Shown one piece after another: positions 25,606 to 39,021 of a stretch of DNA of 43,019 nucleotides. The notes below the pieces were generated by a model. The model ran no database searches and was not told the origin of the DNA. It saw only the letters and a list, made by a program, of their open reading frames with translations. A program made the position numbers and the translations under genes. The DNA comes from Symsagittifera roscoffensis (lineage: Eukaryota > Xenacoelomorpha > Acoela > Convolutidae). The DNA is taken from contig NW_026971438.1 of the NCBI RefSeq assembly GCF_963678635.1, forward strand, positions 1 to 43,019. Reading direction: 5' to 3'. Every line of letters begins with the position of its first letter. Positions within the stretch are counted from its first letter, which is position 1.

Positions 25606-28281
25606 ACTAAGTTAAAATTGTCCACCCAGTGTTCAATTTAATTTAAGTTTGCTAAGCGCTTCGTGTAAAATATTCTGTTCTGATTGGCGGAAAATTCGAA
25701 CTCAGAACCAAGTTACCATCCTCCCCATAAACGTGTTTCGAGTTGAGGATGTAAACTTCGTCCGCAATTTTAAGTTGACTGAATGTATTTTGTAATTATT
25801 TATCATGAGGTTTTTTCAACTCGATTGATAACTGCTAAATGGGTATACCACCTTTTATCAGATTTTTTGTTTATTTAGGAATGTTTTCATTTAAAACTTG
25901 TTCACAACTTTCAATTTAAGTTCCAATAGCCCTATTTAATTTTTCGCTTTTAAGAAGCGTAACCTGTAGCATGAAAGTACATTATTATGATGCAGCCAAG
26001 TCAAGACACCATCAATCACTATTTATCAGCGGTTTGAAGCGTTGTGACAAATTATAACCCAATCCTTACTTGAAACTTTTTCGTATCTTTGAAAAAAAAA
26101 TTTTGTGTCTGAGTGGTTGTAGATTTTGATTTTAGTTTTTTTCTTCTTAAATTTTTGTAATAAACACCGAGTACCGAGCATCGAAACAAGGTAAAGCATT
26201 AAGAAAGGAGGTTTTCATATGTTCTCTGAAATTGACGCTGGTTCTACATAATTGTTGAACGAATTGTTGTCCTCGAATTTATTTTAGTCAATCCAACTGT
26301 TCAAAAACACCAATTTGCCACATTTCAGATAGTAGCAAAAAGACAGACCATTTTCAGAAAAACAGATGGCTATTCATAACGAACAAAAATAAGTTTGATT
26401 CCGTGAAAAAATTTCATTTTTAAGCGATCTATTTGAGTTTTCTCCCATTTTTCTTTTTTTTGCCACAAAAAAAAAAAACAAAAGCATGAATTTCACTTTC
26501 GCATCACTCTCAACTTATTATTAAAAGTCATAGCGGCCTTCTGGTTAAATTAATTTCAACGGTAGCGATCGTGGGAAATTAATCCCGGGATTGAAATGTT
26601 GGCGATTCAATTAGCCATAAATGGCCTTTGAACATAGAGGAAACGTCAGTGTTTGTACCACCTGAACAGATAAAAATTTATGTGGCTGGCCAGCCAAAAA
26701 ACTTATCATAAAATTTTATCAAAGGTGGGACCCATTGGAAAAAAAATTGGCCACCAGAATTGAGGAAGGGGGCGGTCGCCACCCCTCTGCAAGCTACTGC
26801 GTAGACTGCAGTATGGGTAAAAAAAAACTAGATTCTACAAAATAACTCTTATTTTATAATCAAATAATTGAAATCAAAAAGCTTAAAAAAGTGTCTGAAA
26901 ACGCCAGTTTTTGCTTTTGTTTATTTTTGTGTTCTCGAACAAGATAGTCGTATTTAAAAAACAATTTTTTCACTTTTTCCGTTGAAAAATCTAGGATTTT
27001 TTTGACAGTGAGGGTGGTATTTCGAAAAAGTTTTCCAAATTTTTTTCGGGCCGGCGTTGTTATAGGACAAAAAATTAGAATTTTTTGATCAAAAATTTTA
27101 CTCTGCAAAGTGTTTAACAAACTTACCTACAGAAAAATTTGGAAAATTTTTGAGAAAATTTTTCGAAAAGTTTTCACCAAACTCATCCAAAAAGTATATA
27201 TTGGTACCAATGGCGCCTGAAGAAAAATTAAGTGGAGTTGAAATTACCAAATGGGGCCCTCAAGGGTATTCTAAAATAAAACGATATGAAGAAAAGAAAC
27301 CTGTTTGAAGGAAAATCATTTAATCAGCCACTCTCAACTACATGTGTATCTTTTTTTAAAACTGTCTGCTCAAGAAAAAAAATGAAGCGAAGTAGGTATA
27401 TATGTCAGAGAAAGTATCAACAGTAACTTGAAGTGACAACAGTAACCAAAGTCTAATGGTTCAATTTTTGACAAATTTTGTATTATTCTCATACAATTGT
27501 GAAATAATATTCAACCCAACCCGGGCAAACAATTTGGATTGATGATGAAAACAAATTTCGGCCCCAAAAAAAACATCGGTTGATAAACCAGTTCAAAAGC
27601 CTCGGTACATCAAAGCAGCAAAAAAATTAAAATGCAATAAGCTTTTCTTTTTTTAAATACAAAAATAGGAAGTTGAAATTCATAATCATGATAAAGAGTT
27701 TTCAAAATGTACAAAGAATTTTAAGGTTCCAAAAAGAAGAACAAATTTTTGAAGACGTTAACAAAAACAGCAAAAACAAGTTTGGTATTTTTCTCATACT
27801 GGAAACAATCTTGTCTCAACATTTTTCAGCCAAAACAAAAAAAAAGCATAGCGTTAAAATTTTGTTCTTATATGAAACCAATAAACCAAAAAAACTATAG
27901 AAAAACTGTTTGAAAACTTGGAAACGAAAAACAACCTTGACCCATACCACATAGACTATTTAATTCTAAAAAAACTTCAGCCTGTTTTTTCTGAATTGTT
28001 GACAAAGTCTTTTCAAAAATGTCTCGATTGCCAGCCTTTTCCCGAAATCCTATAAATTGCAAAAGAAATTTTAAAAGACAAGATGTTAACAAAAAAAAGA
28101 CCCTGGTAAATTAAACCAATTTTTTTGTTACCAGCGTTTGGCTAGTTTTTTGAGAAGCACATTTTTAATAAGTTTAAAAGTTTTTATGACAAAAATAGTT
28201 TATTCAGTCGAATACAGTTTATATTTGAATCAAATTTACAGATGCCAATATATCACTGATTGAGGAAATCAGGTTTCTTTG
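25606..28281. other. AT-rich non-coding stretch
   Basis: Only short open frames without protein-like composition occur. Poly-A and poly-T runs are frequent. I see no repeat shared with other parts of the window and no splice-bounded exons that I would support. Confidence 0.6.
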
Positions 28282-28541
28282 AAACATCAAGCTAACTAAA
28301 GACTGAAACAGTTTTTGTTACTATCGGCTGTGGTATAATGTTGATTGAACGCAAGCTATTTAGACTTGGGGCCCTTAAATTGTTTTTTGAAATCATATTT
28401 AGCAAATAGAAAAACATCAAGCTAACTAAAGACTGAAACAGTTTTTGTTACTATCGGCTGTGGTATAATGTTGATTGAACGCAAGCTATTTGGACTTGGG
28501 GCCCTTAAATTGTTTTTTGAAATCATATTTAGCAAATAGAA
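28282..28541. repeat. Tandem duplication, 2 x 130 bp
   Basis: Bases 28282-28411 repeat directly as 28412-28541. Over 130 bp I find one mismatch (A at 28362, G at 28492), so the duplication is recent. The unit has no coding potential. Confidence 0.95.
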
Positions 28542-31500
28542 AAAAATATGTATGCATCTCGAGAAAAAATGTAATATGTTACTCTGTAAGGATAATACAA
28601 TCATGAAAACAATCTCTTTGCTGGATTTTTAAAAACCAGGCCACCATGAAGTCATAGAGGAAACTAATTTTTGATTAGCAAGCATCAAACTAACAATTTT
28701 TACTGAGAAAACCAAAACTTATTTTTTGTTTCAAAAAAACTGCTGCAAAATTTCTACTGATAGAACAATCAGTGGCAAAAGCATAAAACAACTCAAAGGT
28801 TCAAATACTTTGGAATAATTAGAGATAAAAAACTAACCTTTGTAAACTACAGAAGTTCTTAAAACAAAGAAAAAATAAGCCATTTGGGTTGGATTTTTTT
28901 GTAAACTGAGAAAAACTTTGCCAAAAGAACATTTTTTTTTGGCTTTGGCCTATAAACTTTATTCCAGTCAGTTTTACAATATAGAGTTCTCATTTACCCA
29001 ACAAATGATAGAACCGAATCGGAACACCTAGAAAGGCTACTGAAACTTCTTATATCAACCACTTGCTACAAAAAAGGTTTATATCAATCAAACCTATAAA
29101 AAAAACAAATGAGTTTTTTAGTACTAAGAATTACATGCTCAAGAACTGCTCAAGAATAACTCAAGAACTATTCTGTCAAAAAATATGGAGTGAATGCCAA
29201 TCTGTAATAATAAACAAAAGCAAAAAATAGTTTCTAAAAAAGTAACAAAAGTTTTCAACTAAAATACATCACCAGAGCTGTTGCAATACACACAAATTTT
29301 GCATCAAAACACTCAACACTCGATTGCACCAAAAAAATGTGTTCTGCTCAACGGTCTGCTTCTTTTTACTTAACTTAAAGAAATAATAAAAGTTCAAGCT
29401 AATAGTAACCTGATAAACAAAATATTGCGTATTTAAAGTTTAGAAACCTGAAGTTGCCTCTTTCATTGCTTCTCGGCAGCTTTATTTTCTAGATGTTTAT
29501 TTAATTTTTCTAAGCCATCAATTGTTATTACTACAAATTAATTTTTTAAATTTAATTGATACCACAGTTTAATTTAACTTATGGCATTATCTCAAGTGAT
29601 CTTTTTATAAAAACAATCTTCCTTTGTAATTCTGTTCGTGTTATGGCTTCACTTGGAAACGATATTTCATTATGAGTATTAAGGTTTTAAAAAGTTTGTA
29701 AGCATGAAAAAGCAATTGGTTGTCATTTTGCTGGAGTTATCTTTTTCAGAGTTGATTTTTTATCGCATCGCTTTAAAGTGTTGGCTGTACTACAAATAAA
29801 AGAAAATGCTTTTTTTTTAAATCTCATTGGACAATTGAAACATAAAGTGTTTTCTGAATTGATTTCACAGTTTTATTGGAAAGTGGTAAAAGACATCAAA
29901 CATGATCGACCAACAGATTTTGCAACAAGTGTACTCAACTAAGTGTGTAGCAAAAAAAATCGACCGATCTTCAAATTTTTTTGTTAATAGAAGATCTTTT
30001 ATGAATTAAGAGAAAAGTAATATAGCATTTTGACTTGTCAAATCCCAGATTCCCACAATTTCTCTTGAGATATCAACAACAATAGATACCAAAAAAGTGT
30101 CCTCGAGTAAAATTTTTTATAAGTGATCTTAAAAAAATTTCAATTTTTTTCATGCAGTTTTTTGCAGAAATTACTGAATAATGCTGTTTAAATCAGACCA
30201 GTGCATCACCATACCAAATCTTTTCTTTCAATTGATCAAACTCAATTGAGCCATCCAAAAATTCTGAAATTATTCACTCGATTGAATTGTAGAAAAGATT
30301 GTGAAATAAGTTGTGATTTGCGGCGACCTTGAAGCGCTTAGAATGCCCAAAATAGTCTGAAAAATGATATATCTGAAAAGAAGACGGGACTGTCAAAAGT
30401 GTTCACAAAATTGTTTTTCATTTCTGTACTAATCATACCACAATTTCCAGATTTGCACCAGCTTGTGGTTGTTCTTCTGCGATACAAAAGAGAAAAATTA
30501 CACACCACCGATTACAGTTCAAAACAAATACGCCCGGTTGCCAGTCTCATTGTTCTGCGCAAAATCAGCTACCACAAATAATAATCAGACTGGGTTAATT
30601 ATAATGAAACCTTTTCACCTATATTTGAAAGTTTTTTTTAATCCAAAAAGTTGTCATAGTGCCAAAAATTGATTTGAAAATTTTTTAGTTTAAGTTCAAT
30701 TTCGAATAAATCGAGCGAGTAAAATGAATGAACAGGCTTATTATGAAAATAATAGTGGAAGCACTAGTAGTGAAGGAAAAATTCAGTAAAATTAGTTTTC
30801 GTAGTTTTCGTTATCGCCACCTTGAGAATAAAAAGTTTCAAAAATGACTTGTATTTCGCGCTGAAAAACTCTCCTCTAGTGAGTTCAGCTCACTGTAACA
30901 CCGAGGAAAACTTTTCCTGGCAACAAACTTTTTGAAAAAAAAATGTGAAAAAACAACCCTTTATTTAAGTTTTCGCTGGTTAAAACTGAAATTGTTAAAA
31001 CTCTATTGTTTTTAGACAAAACTATCAATTTTATACAAATTTTGTTTTCATATATACAACGTACTTACCGATTTCATACAGAATATGAATAGATTATAAT
31101 ACAATAATCATAATCTATCGTTTTCAAACGATATCTAGTTACAGAGTTATTTACAAAAGCTTACAATACAATTCTGAATCGTATGGGAGAACAACATTAA
31201 GCCAGCACGGGCTGTTCTCAGGTGTCCCATTAAGCGGAGAACATAAAAATAATTAATTTCTCAGATTCAATGGATTTTTCTACTGGTAAGACATTTATTA
31301 AACGTACACCTCTTTGTACCCTCTTTTCAACCCTTTTCTTTCAAAAACTTAATAATTTTTTTGTTTTATCGGGTAGAGTTTCCAGGGTTTTTGTACACGT
31401 TTTTTAATGTATACAAATTTTTGTATATAAAGATTATGTACTGAATTATAATCAGAATATATACAGTTAATATACAGGTTTTGTATAGGTTAGACCTTAT

Positions 31501-32764
31501 ATACTGTTCTTTTGCTTAGAAATTTTGATTATTTCGGCACTAAAACCTATATTTTTATTCCATTTTTGGCAATACTGGTTGCCACTCTTTTCTACTCTTT
31601 TATCGGCTCAAATATTGCAAGACTTTGAGTTTTTTTTTGATCTACTCAGCTTCCGTAATACAGATTGTGCTTTGGGTCTTTGCTTTCACTCAAAATTTGA
31701 TTTGGCTTTCAATCCAAACTTTGCATTGAATTAACTATGGGAAGGTTTTCTAAGGTCAGCTAAAATTTGTTCATGTTTTACATTAACTAGCGGAAAATCG
31801 GTTGAAATGAAATTGCAAAATGTTTCCCGTTGTTTTCATTAATGTCAGCTACGTTTTTTGGTTGCTAGGGACTAAAATGTAGGAAGCTGAATTATGAGAA
31901 ATTGTTTGGATTTAAAGCAATGGAGGCTCAAATTGAATCAAAAATCAATTGCTTTATTTGTTGCCTTTTTCTAATTGTGGGCCAAACAATTGCAAAAAGG
32001 AACAAACATTTTTTTCTCCGCTGTTTATTTAAATTATTTTCTCTTGTAATTTGAGCAAATCAAAAAAATATTTGTAAAATCAACAGACAGATTTTTTAAC
32101 TTTAGCAAAATTACAAAACTAAAATGGAACCGAGCTTTCCTAAAAGTTTTTGAAGCAATTAAAAAGGAAAATCAACGTTCAATAATTCATCACTTTTGCT
32201 ACGTGCTAGAAAAAAGTTTTCAAGTCGAATGTCGCTTGTTCTTGGTAACAAAGACAGTACATATCAATTGTTTCTGAATAAGATTCCACTTTGTTATAAA
32301 AAGTTGAGATACTGCATTGAATTCACTAAAAAAGGATATTTAGCAATATCTGTTGTAAAATCAAAATAAATTTAGCAAGTAATCAATCATTTAATTATTC
32401 ATTGCAAATATATTTCAACAATATTTGTTTTATTTTAGGATGATAAATTCAGAAAGTTAAGGTGAAGACTAAATCAAACATGAGGGAAAGTAGAAATTAT
32501 CAGGTAGAAAAGGCGGAATATGTTATCTTCTGCTCAAGGCAAAATTAATGTCCAAAGCTAAAAAAGTTCAACTTTGGCCAGATTATAAACACGCTTGAAA
32601 AGCACAAGAGCTTTGAGGTCTATTTAGAATAGGGATGGATGAAGGATTTCAATTTTGCCAACATTTTTTCAGATCGTCACTAAGTAAAATTTCTGAGCTC
32701 TCCTAAAACACCGAACGAGACTTTTCGGCTGGTTTGGGTGTCGAATTTCAGAGAGGGAGATTGA
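28542..32764. other. AT-rich non-coding stretch
   Basis: About 4.2 kb of A/T-run-rich DNA. Short open frames (for example 30399-30672, 31525-31734) lack motifs. Around 31390-31500 several GTATACAAA/TATACAG-like words cluster, and GAGAACA/TGTTCTC forms a short inverted pair near 31188-31220. No gene or mobile element is supported. Confidence 0.55.
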
Positions 32765-33046
32765 TCCCAATCAAGGGCGGATTTAAGGGAGAGCAGGGGG
32801 AAGCGGACAAACCCCTCCCTCAGGGATTCGACCCCCTGACATCCCCCCTTTGTACAATTTTGAGATATCCATATTTGATGAAGGACCCTAAAATTTTTCT
32901 AAGGGCGCCTTTGGCGCCAACATATGATAATTTTGAGAGAGAAGCGTGTGCCGAAAAAAAGCAGTTTTTGGTCAAAACGTTCCAAAAAGTGCCTAAAAAC
33001 GTTTTGTTTGCCAAAATTTGCCTGCGGTGTTATAATATTAGTCAGA
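32765..33046. repeat. Dispersed repeat family 2, copy 2, left part
   Basis: Begins near GGGCGGATTTAAGGG and carries the same ordered landmarks as copy 1 (GGGATTCGACCCCCTG at about 32823, GGCGCC at 32914). It ends where the LTR of element 2 begins. Its continuation is found on the other side of element 2, at 39246-39285. Confidence 0.8.
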
Positions 33047-33255
33047 TGTGGAAGTCTGCGTGAGCATTACTTCATAAATAAGCTTGAAGAAAAAACGTAG
33101 AAGAAACAACTTTATTTCTAAACCTTAACGACTGCCGATGGCCGTAGGCCAAGCGTATCTTAACTGTAATGTTGACCTTGACAGTCATACGACGTTACCT
33201 AATACTTTAATATGATAGTATAAACATGTTATAGGATCATGCTATGACCTCTGCA
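33047..33255 (-). repeat. 3' LTR of element 2
   Basis: Begins TGTGGAA and ends CTCTGCA in plus orientation. It aligns along its length with 39031-39245 (shared AACGACTGCC, GGCCGTA, GTTGACCTTGA, CAGTCATACGAC, ATCATG...TATGACC) but with many substitutions and small indels, so the insertion is old. Confidence 0.85.
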
Positions 33256-34288
33256 CTTTTCGAAGTTATTCAATATGAATAAAGATATCAAACAAATAAA
33301 TTATATCCAAACGTCTTTAACAGTTTAAAGCTACGACAGCTTGCCAGTTGTATTCCAAATCGTCGGTCACTTTTGCCCCTAAGCTTTTCCGTCGCTTCTG
33401 GGCTCACACAATCTCCAGTTTTTCTGAAACTTGTCTGTGGTCGTCTTCCGCCATGCTTATAGCAGACATTTCGTCTGCAATATCCAAGTCGTCCGTTGCA
33501 AATGGGCTACTCGAAATGCCACTGATTCATTACATCCGCAAACCCCTGCAAAGTTCCCGGTCGGCATGATTATTTTCTGAACATCTTCTACCGCCAGCGT
33601 TTGTTCCTGTTGTTGGACAAAAAGTTCCCCCGGTTTGTTGTTGTTTTGCTCTCCGATGGCCAACGGCGTGTTCTGTTGAGCTTTTTCCCCACGTTTATCC
33701 TATTTAATAGGCGTACTGGTCTTGAAACTTTGTGTGCTTTGTACTGTTGTTCCCATGACTTTTCCAGTTTGCCCCAACAATTCTCTCCGAGCACATTCAA
33801 TCGCCTTCCGCGTCCTTTGTATTTCTGCCTGCGCGATGTTCACAAGCTTGTCCAGTTTTGAATTTTTCCGGTTTTTCCAAATTCTAGTTCCTGTAACAGG
33901 GATTGCGGACGAAACTCATCTATTACGTTTCCTAAGGAAGTCATAACTGAGGGAACCCCCGATATGTGTTTGACAATGCCATGTAAAATATCAAACACCT
34001 ACGAAATGGCCCAATACCTATTGGTGGAGTCCCGTAACTTCATCCTGAACATTGTCCTGCCCCCAGTAAAAGCGGCACATCTCCCTATCAAATTACGTGT
34101 CTTCCGCGTTCCTCTTCTCCGGGCTAGGAATTTTCTTTGGTGAGATAGGCGTCGTTGGTTTTTTTTTCACACAGTCCCCCAAATTAGTGCTTCCCCCTCC
34201 TCTTGTCCTGCTCACCGTTCTCAGCACCACACTCGGTGTGTTTTCGATGGCTCGCCAGGTTTTTCATCTCGAGCAGTATTACTAGCGT
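33256..34288 (-). other. Degenerate coding-like remnants downstream of pol in element 2
   Basis: Between the stop of the tail ORF and the 3' LTR about 1 kb has short protein-like runs on the minus strand, such as EIQRTRKAIECARREL near 33800 and GNFAGVCGCNESV near 33530, in different frames. They may be the remains of an additional ORF or of a pol end. Nothing is identifiable. Confidence 0.4.
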
Positions 34289-34855
34289 TCACTTTGCCAG
34301 CATCGGTGGCAACTGCACTCGTGAACAGCCTTTACCCAAATACTTGGGCGGTCTCTTTCCTCGTTGTAGTTGTGGGTTATGACGATTGAGCGCGGTCTGT
34401 GGCGGCGTTTGCTTCATCTCCTTTCGTTGAGAACTCGTATTCTTAGGTGGAGGTGTGTTTAGTCCCTCCTCTTTTACCTCCATCGGCATGGACTTTGGCG
34501 GCATTGTCTCTCCCCCGGTGAATTGGGGTTCCTGTGTGTCAATATCCTGTGAATCCGGGTCTCCTTCATCTTCCGTAGCCTCATGGTCCTCCTCCGCTGA
34601 GGATACTACCACCGGGCTGTCTGGATGCACGGTAGTTTCCATTCGAACCACACTCCTATCCTCTGAATTCGAGTATGGTACTATTGTCCCCGTAATCGAC
34701 GGATTCGAGATTGGTTTCGTCTTCGGCTCGCTTGCTCGCCCATCTGCTTTTACGCCGCCGACCAACCTCTTTGATGCCAAAAGTTTTCCATTGGGATTGC
34801 TCATGATGCCCTTTGCTGGTATTGGTCTATTCCCCACTGGGTTTTCCTTAGACAT
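34289..34855 (-). pseudogene. C-terminal tail of the element 2 polyprotein
   Basis: 188 open codons on the minus strand. The product is hydrophilic, with an acidic stretch (SSAEEDHEATEDEGDPDSQD) and a basic Pro-rich end (RGKRPPKYLGKG), a pattern seen after integrase in Ty3/Gypsy polyproteins. No catalytic domain is present. The frame just upstream is broken, so it is part of the decayed pol. The overlapping plus-strand frame at 34455-34997 is its shadow. Confidence 0.55.
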
Positions 34856-35145
34856 TAATCCCTCCGATGAGCTTTCAATGTTTATTGGAATCTCTGCAGT
34901 TCCTTTAGCCGTTGGAGTGACTTTCCCGCTGATTCTGCGGTTGCCTTCATCGCTGCCGTTTTCCGGGATTCCCTCTCTTGTTTGCCATTCGTCTTGATTA
35001 TCGAGTTTTTAGAACAAACTGCTTTTGATGTCTGTTTTTCCTCGGACTGAGTATCTTAAGTTATCGGGAGGTCAGATTTAAGCAAAGTTTTTCCCAAAAA
35101 CAAGGTGATCGTGTGATCCGTCTCCCTAACTACTTTTTCTTTAAG

Positions 35146-35990
35146 TTATTCAAAGTAAGGTTCCGATTTCAACTGTTCCTTGGTTATCTGAAAAATTTCG
35201 TAACCACTTTTCTGAGCCTGCAAAAGTGGAGCCTTGTTAGATACGCTCTTGACATGTCCACTTCCTGAAGTCCCAGGGACTGCCATACCCATAACTGACG
35301 GGTGTTCGATATGATCAAACATCACCATGCTTGACTCGTTGTCTGGTCTCCCGTAATCTTGCATTACCTTGGCGGGGAACACCCTTTTGTTTTGAACTAT
35401 TGAAAAACAACCCATTTTACCATCACAAGTTGTGAACCGATGGATTGAGTATGACTGAACCAAAATATGTCTCAAACTGTTTACACCCCATTGAGTGATG
35501 TATTGTTGCTCTAATCTTGCACGGAATTTCATTTAGGGCGGATTTCAACTTTGTTTTGGTTTCCGGAAAAAATAGGCTATAAACCTTTCCCGAGAAGTAC
35601 GGAAATAAAGTTCAACGAGGCCCGTGGCCCGATGGATCCTTCACGGCGCAAAAAAGAATTGTACGCTGTGTATCGTGCAAAAAACTTTAATCGATTTAGC
35701 AAGAAATGCTGCCCTCTGATCACCTCGTTTTACTCGTGGTTTTGCACTAGTGTTATACAATTTTCCAAGAACTCTTTTATAACTGCCGCTTTTAAATGTG
35801 TTGTTATCTGAACCGTGGGAAACTTAGAGAATCGATAAACACAAATCAGCAATTTTTTCTCAGACACCAGATATGAGGCAACGGGCCAAAAAATTCCCTT
35901 CTGTTTCTTGATGGGGTTCCTCAGTCGGATTTAATTTCGAGATTTCAGTACTGAGTATGATGGACCTTAAATTCTTACCCGATTTAATTC
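35146..35990 (-). pseudogene. Integrase remnant of element 2
   Basis: The best open part is 35146-35532 (128 codons), with KMGCFSIVQNKRVFPAKVMQDYGRPDNESSMVMFDH, like the region after the integrase core. Upstream, 35540-35700 in shifted frames has integrase-like fragments (ETKTKLKSALNEIP). I cannot place the three catalytic acids with confidence. It carries several stops and frame changes. Confidence 0.55.
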
Positions 35991-36011
35991 ATATTCTTTC
36001 CTCTTACGCAA

Positions 36012-36656
36012 TTATCCTTCAGATTTTGTTTTGTACATGACGTCATTTGCCGGTGAATTATTTCTGAAGCATTCATTTTCCGACGGTGCTATTAACCGGT
36101 TAATTGCGTTAAGCGACAACGAACGTGTTATCCAGTTGCGATACTTTTGCAGCCTCCCCAACTGGACGGCAAGAAATGTAATTGTCCAACCCCATCTTCT
36201 TTCCTGGGATATGTTCGATTTCATAATCGAATCAGAGTAAAATATCAATCCATTGGACTAGTCTTGTTTGTGTTGTTTTGGAATTCTTCTCCTCTGAGAG
36301 AACGCTTTGAGAACACGATAATAACGCTTTGTGATCACGAATTATTTTGAATGAGGCTCCAAAAAAGTAATTTTGGTAATGAGTCACTGCCCACACAACC
36401 CCAATTTCGACGCATTGCAATTCAGCAGTTCCTCTTTTCTTATGTCGAAACGGTGTTTTTGCACGAAATCATAAAGTATAGTTTTTATCATTTCGAAAGC
36501 TTTGTCATGCTTTCCTTCCCACTCAAATATTGAATGTTTTTTCATTAAGTCGCGGAAAGTTTCTGTTGCAGCCGCCAGTTTTGGAATAAACCAAATAAAT
36601 TGCTTCATTGATCCAATCAAGGACCTGATATCCAAAAAATTACCCGGTTTTTTCAT
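36012..36656 (-). pseudogene. Connection and RNase H remnant of element 2
   Basis: Minus strand, in three shifted pieces. 36384-36656 has SLIGSMKQFIWFIPKLAAAT and FEWEGKHDKAFEMIKTIL (the RT connection), then NCNASKLGLCG in place of the DAS motif. 36232-36420 has EIGVVWAVTHYQNYFFGASF and DHKALLS. 36012-36248 continues past RNase H. The first catalytic Asp reads Asn (CNAS), and frame changes separate the pieces. Confidence 0.75.
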
Positions 36657-36661
36657 ATTTA

Positions 36662-37407
36662 CTATCGACTAAACTTTGTTTCCGCCGGTACTGTACCTCT
36701 ATTAGACAATTTAAAATCCAGCCACTTGATCAACTTGGCAAAAATAATGCATATGTTCCTTTTTACGTCAGCTTTTTTCTCGTTCAGTACCTGCAACCTT
36801 TTTTGTAACTCCAGCCAATGGCGTTCCGCCGACCCTCGTGTTGCAATTGGGAGGTCGTTCAAGTACACATGTATCCCTGGCAAAAGCCCCACTATCGGAT
36901 CCATAACTCTCTGGAATTCATAAGGCATATCTCCTAACCCGTAAAATCCGGTTTTGAACCGTTAAGTTTCTGTTACATTACCCCCAAGTATGCTGAAGTT
37001 ACGCTGTTGGCTAGTCGCTTCGCTCAACGCCATTTGTGAGTAGACGTACTTCAGATCAATGCTTGAAACCATATCGGATCCGATGTATTCCCACTGATGG
37101 CCAAAGCTGCATTATCTACCAATTCGTTCTTATCTGGCATTTTGTACTCATTTCGGTAGATTTGCTTCTTATTCAACTAAGAAATTAAACCTATTTTACC
37201 AAATTGTCGCGTTTTGCCGTTAAAACCGTAGGTAAGATAAAAACAGTTATCGGCGCAGTTACCAAAACTTACAATTTTACCATCTTGAAGTAATCCTTTT
37301 ATGGTCTCTTCAACTTTTTCTAAAACGTGTATTGGGACTCTTCTTCCCCTAATTTGAACTGGTCGTAACGGTTCGGGAAAATGTGCTATAACTTCGCAAT
37401 TTTTCAA
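36662..37407 (-). pseudogene. Reverse transcriptase remnant of element 2
   Basis: Minus strand. 37177-37407 has RGRRVPIHVLEKVEETIKGL (the RT N-terminus). 36930-37170 has, in broken frames, SSIDLKYVYSQMALSE and RFKTGFYGLGD. 36662-36928 has MPYEFQRVMDPI and VYLNDLPIA at the active-site position, where the family has a YLDD/FLDD-type motif; the first Asp of the pair is now Asn. Stops lie between the parts, so no enzyme is made. Confidence 0.85.
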
Positions 37408-37659
37408 TGATCATCTTCTTTTGAACAGTTCTATGAAGTCTTTCAGTAGAATTTTGACATACTTGCGTTGAACCGGTGAGAATTTTCCAATTGAATCTCC
37501 TGTGAAGCCATTTTCCACTTCACTGACGGACACCCTGCACTTGTCTTTTGACGCACCTCAATACACAAGGCTGGCAACAGTTTGTTTCCAATGATCTCCC
37601 GTTCACCTCCCTCAAGAATACAAAACTCGGCATCCTTTACAATCTAGCCTTCCGATTCA

Positions 37660-37850
37660 ATATCTACGAATATTCTCCCAATTGTTCTAATTACATTGTC
37701 CGTTGCGCTGTAGAAATTGTTAAGACAGTCAGACGAACTCTTTCAACACCCAGAAATTGATCTCGTGCCTTTTTTTGATGCAAATTTCTTTGCGAGATGA
37801 TTAATACCGGGCTTCCGCAATCGATCAAAATTCTGTTCGCCAGCGGCTAC
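37660..37850 (-). pseudogene. Protease remnant of element 2
   Basis: On the minus strand near 37800-37845 the frame reads RILIDCGSPVLIIS, a retropepsin-like motif (family D-S/T-G). Cys occupies the Ser/Thr position. The open stretch runs about 50 codons downstream to a stop. It lies between the gag knuckle and the RT, as expected. Confidence 0.6.
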
Positions 37851-38009
37851 GTCCCACTTCAATTTCCATCAGTTATCTATTTTCTTGCCAAATTTGTCCA
37901 TTACTGTCTTGATGACGAAAACTCCAAACTCCTTGTCGACTTGTTGTTTAAATGTTCATTATAACAATCGTTTCATAGTGTGTGAAATCGTTTGAGCCTT
38001 CCACTTGAT

Positions 38010-38970
38010 TCACCAAATTTTCTTACAAAACATAATAAAATGCCCTCGACAACTGCAGTTATTGCAAATTATGCTCTTTGCTTTACAATAACCCCTAAAT
38101 TTTGATTTCAGTTGATTTCCACAGTTATGACAGTTGTTCACTACCTGGCTGTTGCCGCCACTAACCGGTTCTCGCTTAACCATAATTTCCACTCCGTCTC
38201 GATTTGTTTGGTCAGGAATTGTTTGGTCAACTACCGTTAAATCTGTTCTTCCCAATTCCTGGCATTTCTCCACTATCCCTCGTATACATAGGTTCGCCTC
38301 TCTGTCGGACCTCTGCAAACTCAAGGCATCCCCAGGACTCGACAATTCCATGCAAAACTGCTTTTTCAACCAAGCGTTTTTCATATCGAATATGAAGACG
38401 TCGCGTACAATCGATTCCTTCCGACCGACGAAATTGCGGTGAGATCACTCAACGCCTTAAAAAACTGTTCCAATTTTCATTGTCTTTTTGTTTTTGTCCG
38501 AAGAAAATAAATCTGTTGTTTGTAACATACTTTTTTTTGCAAAAGTGTCTGTTGGTACTTTCCACAATTCAAAGAATGTATTATCCACAATCTTTTGGTA
38601 TGGATGTTTTTGATTAAAATACTCTGTCCTTGTTTACCTAATAACGAAATTAGTTTCAATTTCAATCGTTTATCCGTTTCAATCCGGGTCGATCCTTTGA
38701 ATGTTCTCCTTTCGCCTTCTGCCCACCGGCGTTCTCCGTCACGCCATAATGTCATTGCCGTTCTATTCCTCGTCTCCCTTTCCGTTCTCGCCCTTTGTTC
38801 CTTGTTCCTATTGGCTTCTCCAGTGACGGATAAGGGTTATCCGGCAATACATTTTCCGGTAGCACATCTTCGATAGCAGATGTCCCGTAGCAGATCTATA
38901 TCTTCCTTTGCAATCACTATTAGTTGAAAACTTTGAATCCAATCTTCCCACGATACCGGGGGTTTCTGTG
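38010..38970 (-). pseudogene. Gag remnant of element 2
   Basis: Minus strand, several frames. Near 38960 EDWIQSFQLIVIAKEDI matches the start of the capsid region in this family by memory. 38477-38755 continues (LKLKLISLLGKQGQSILI). 38010-38384 has DMKNAWLKKQFCMEL and a CCHC knuckle CNNCSCRGHFIMFC, preceded by a second Cys-rich patch (NCHNCGNQ). Frame changes fall near 38450 and stops near 38820. It would have formed the particle core. Confidence 0.7.
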
Positions 38971-39021
38971 ACGGGCCGGGCCAGAAAGGTTCCAGACTAC
39001 GATAGGCGGAATCCGTATTTG

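Noticed and set aside
30399-30672. Overlapping short plus-strand frames
   Set aside because: No motif, no splice context and composition like the surrounding non-coding DNA.
34455-34997. 180-codon plus-strand frame
   Set aside because: Antisense to the minus-strand polyprotein tail of element 2, which fits the element's gene order.
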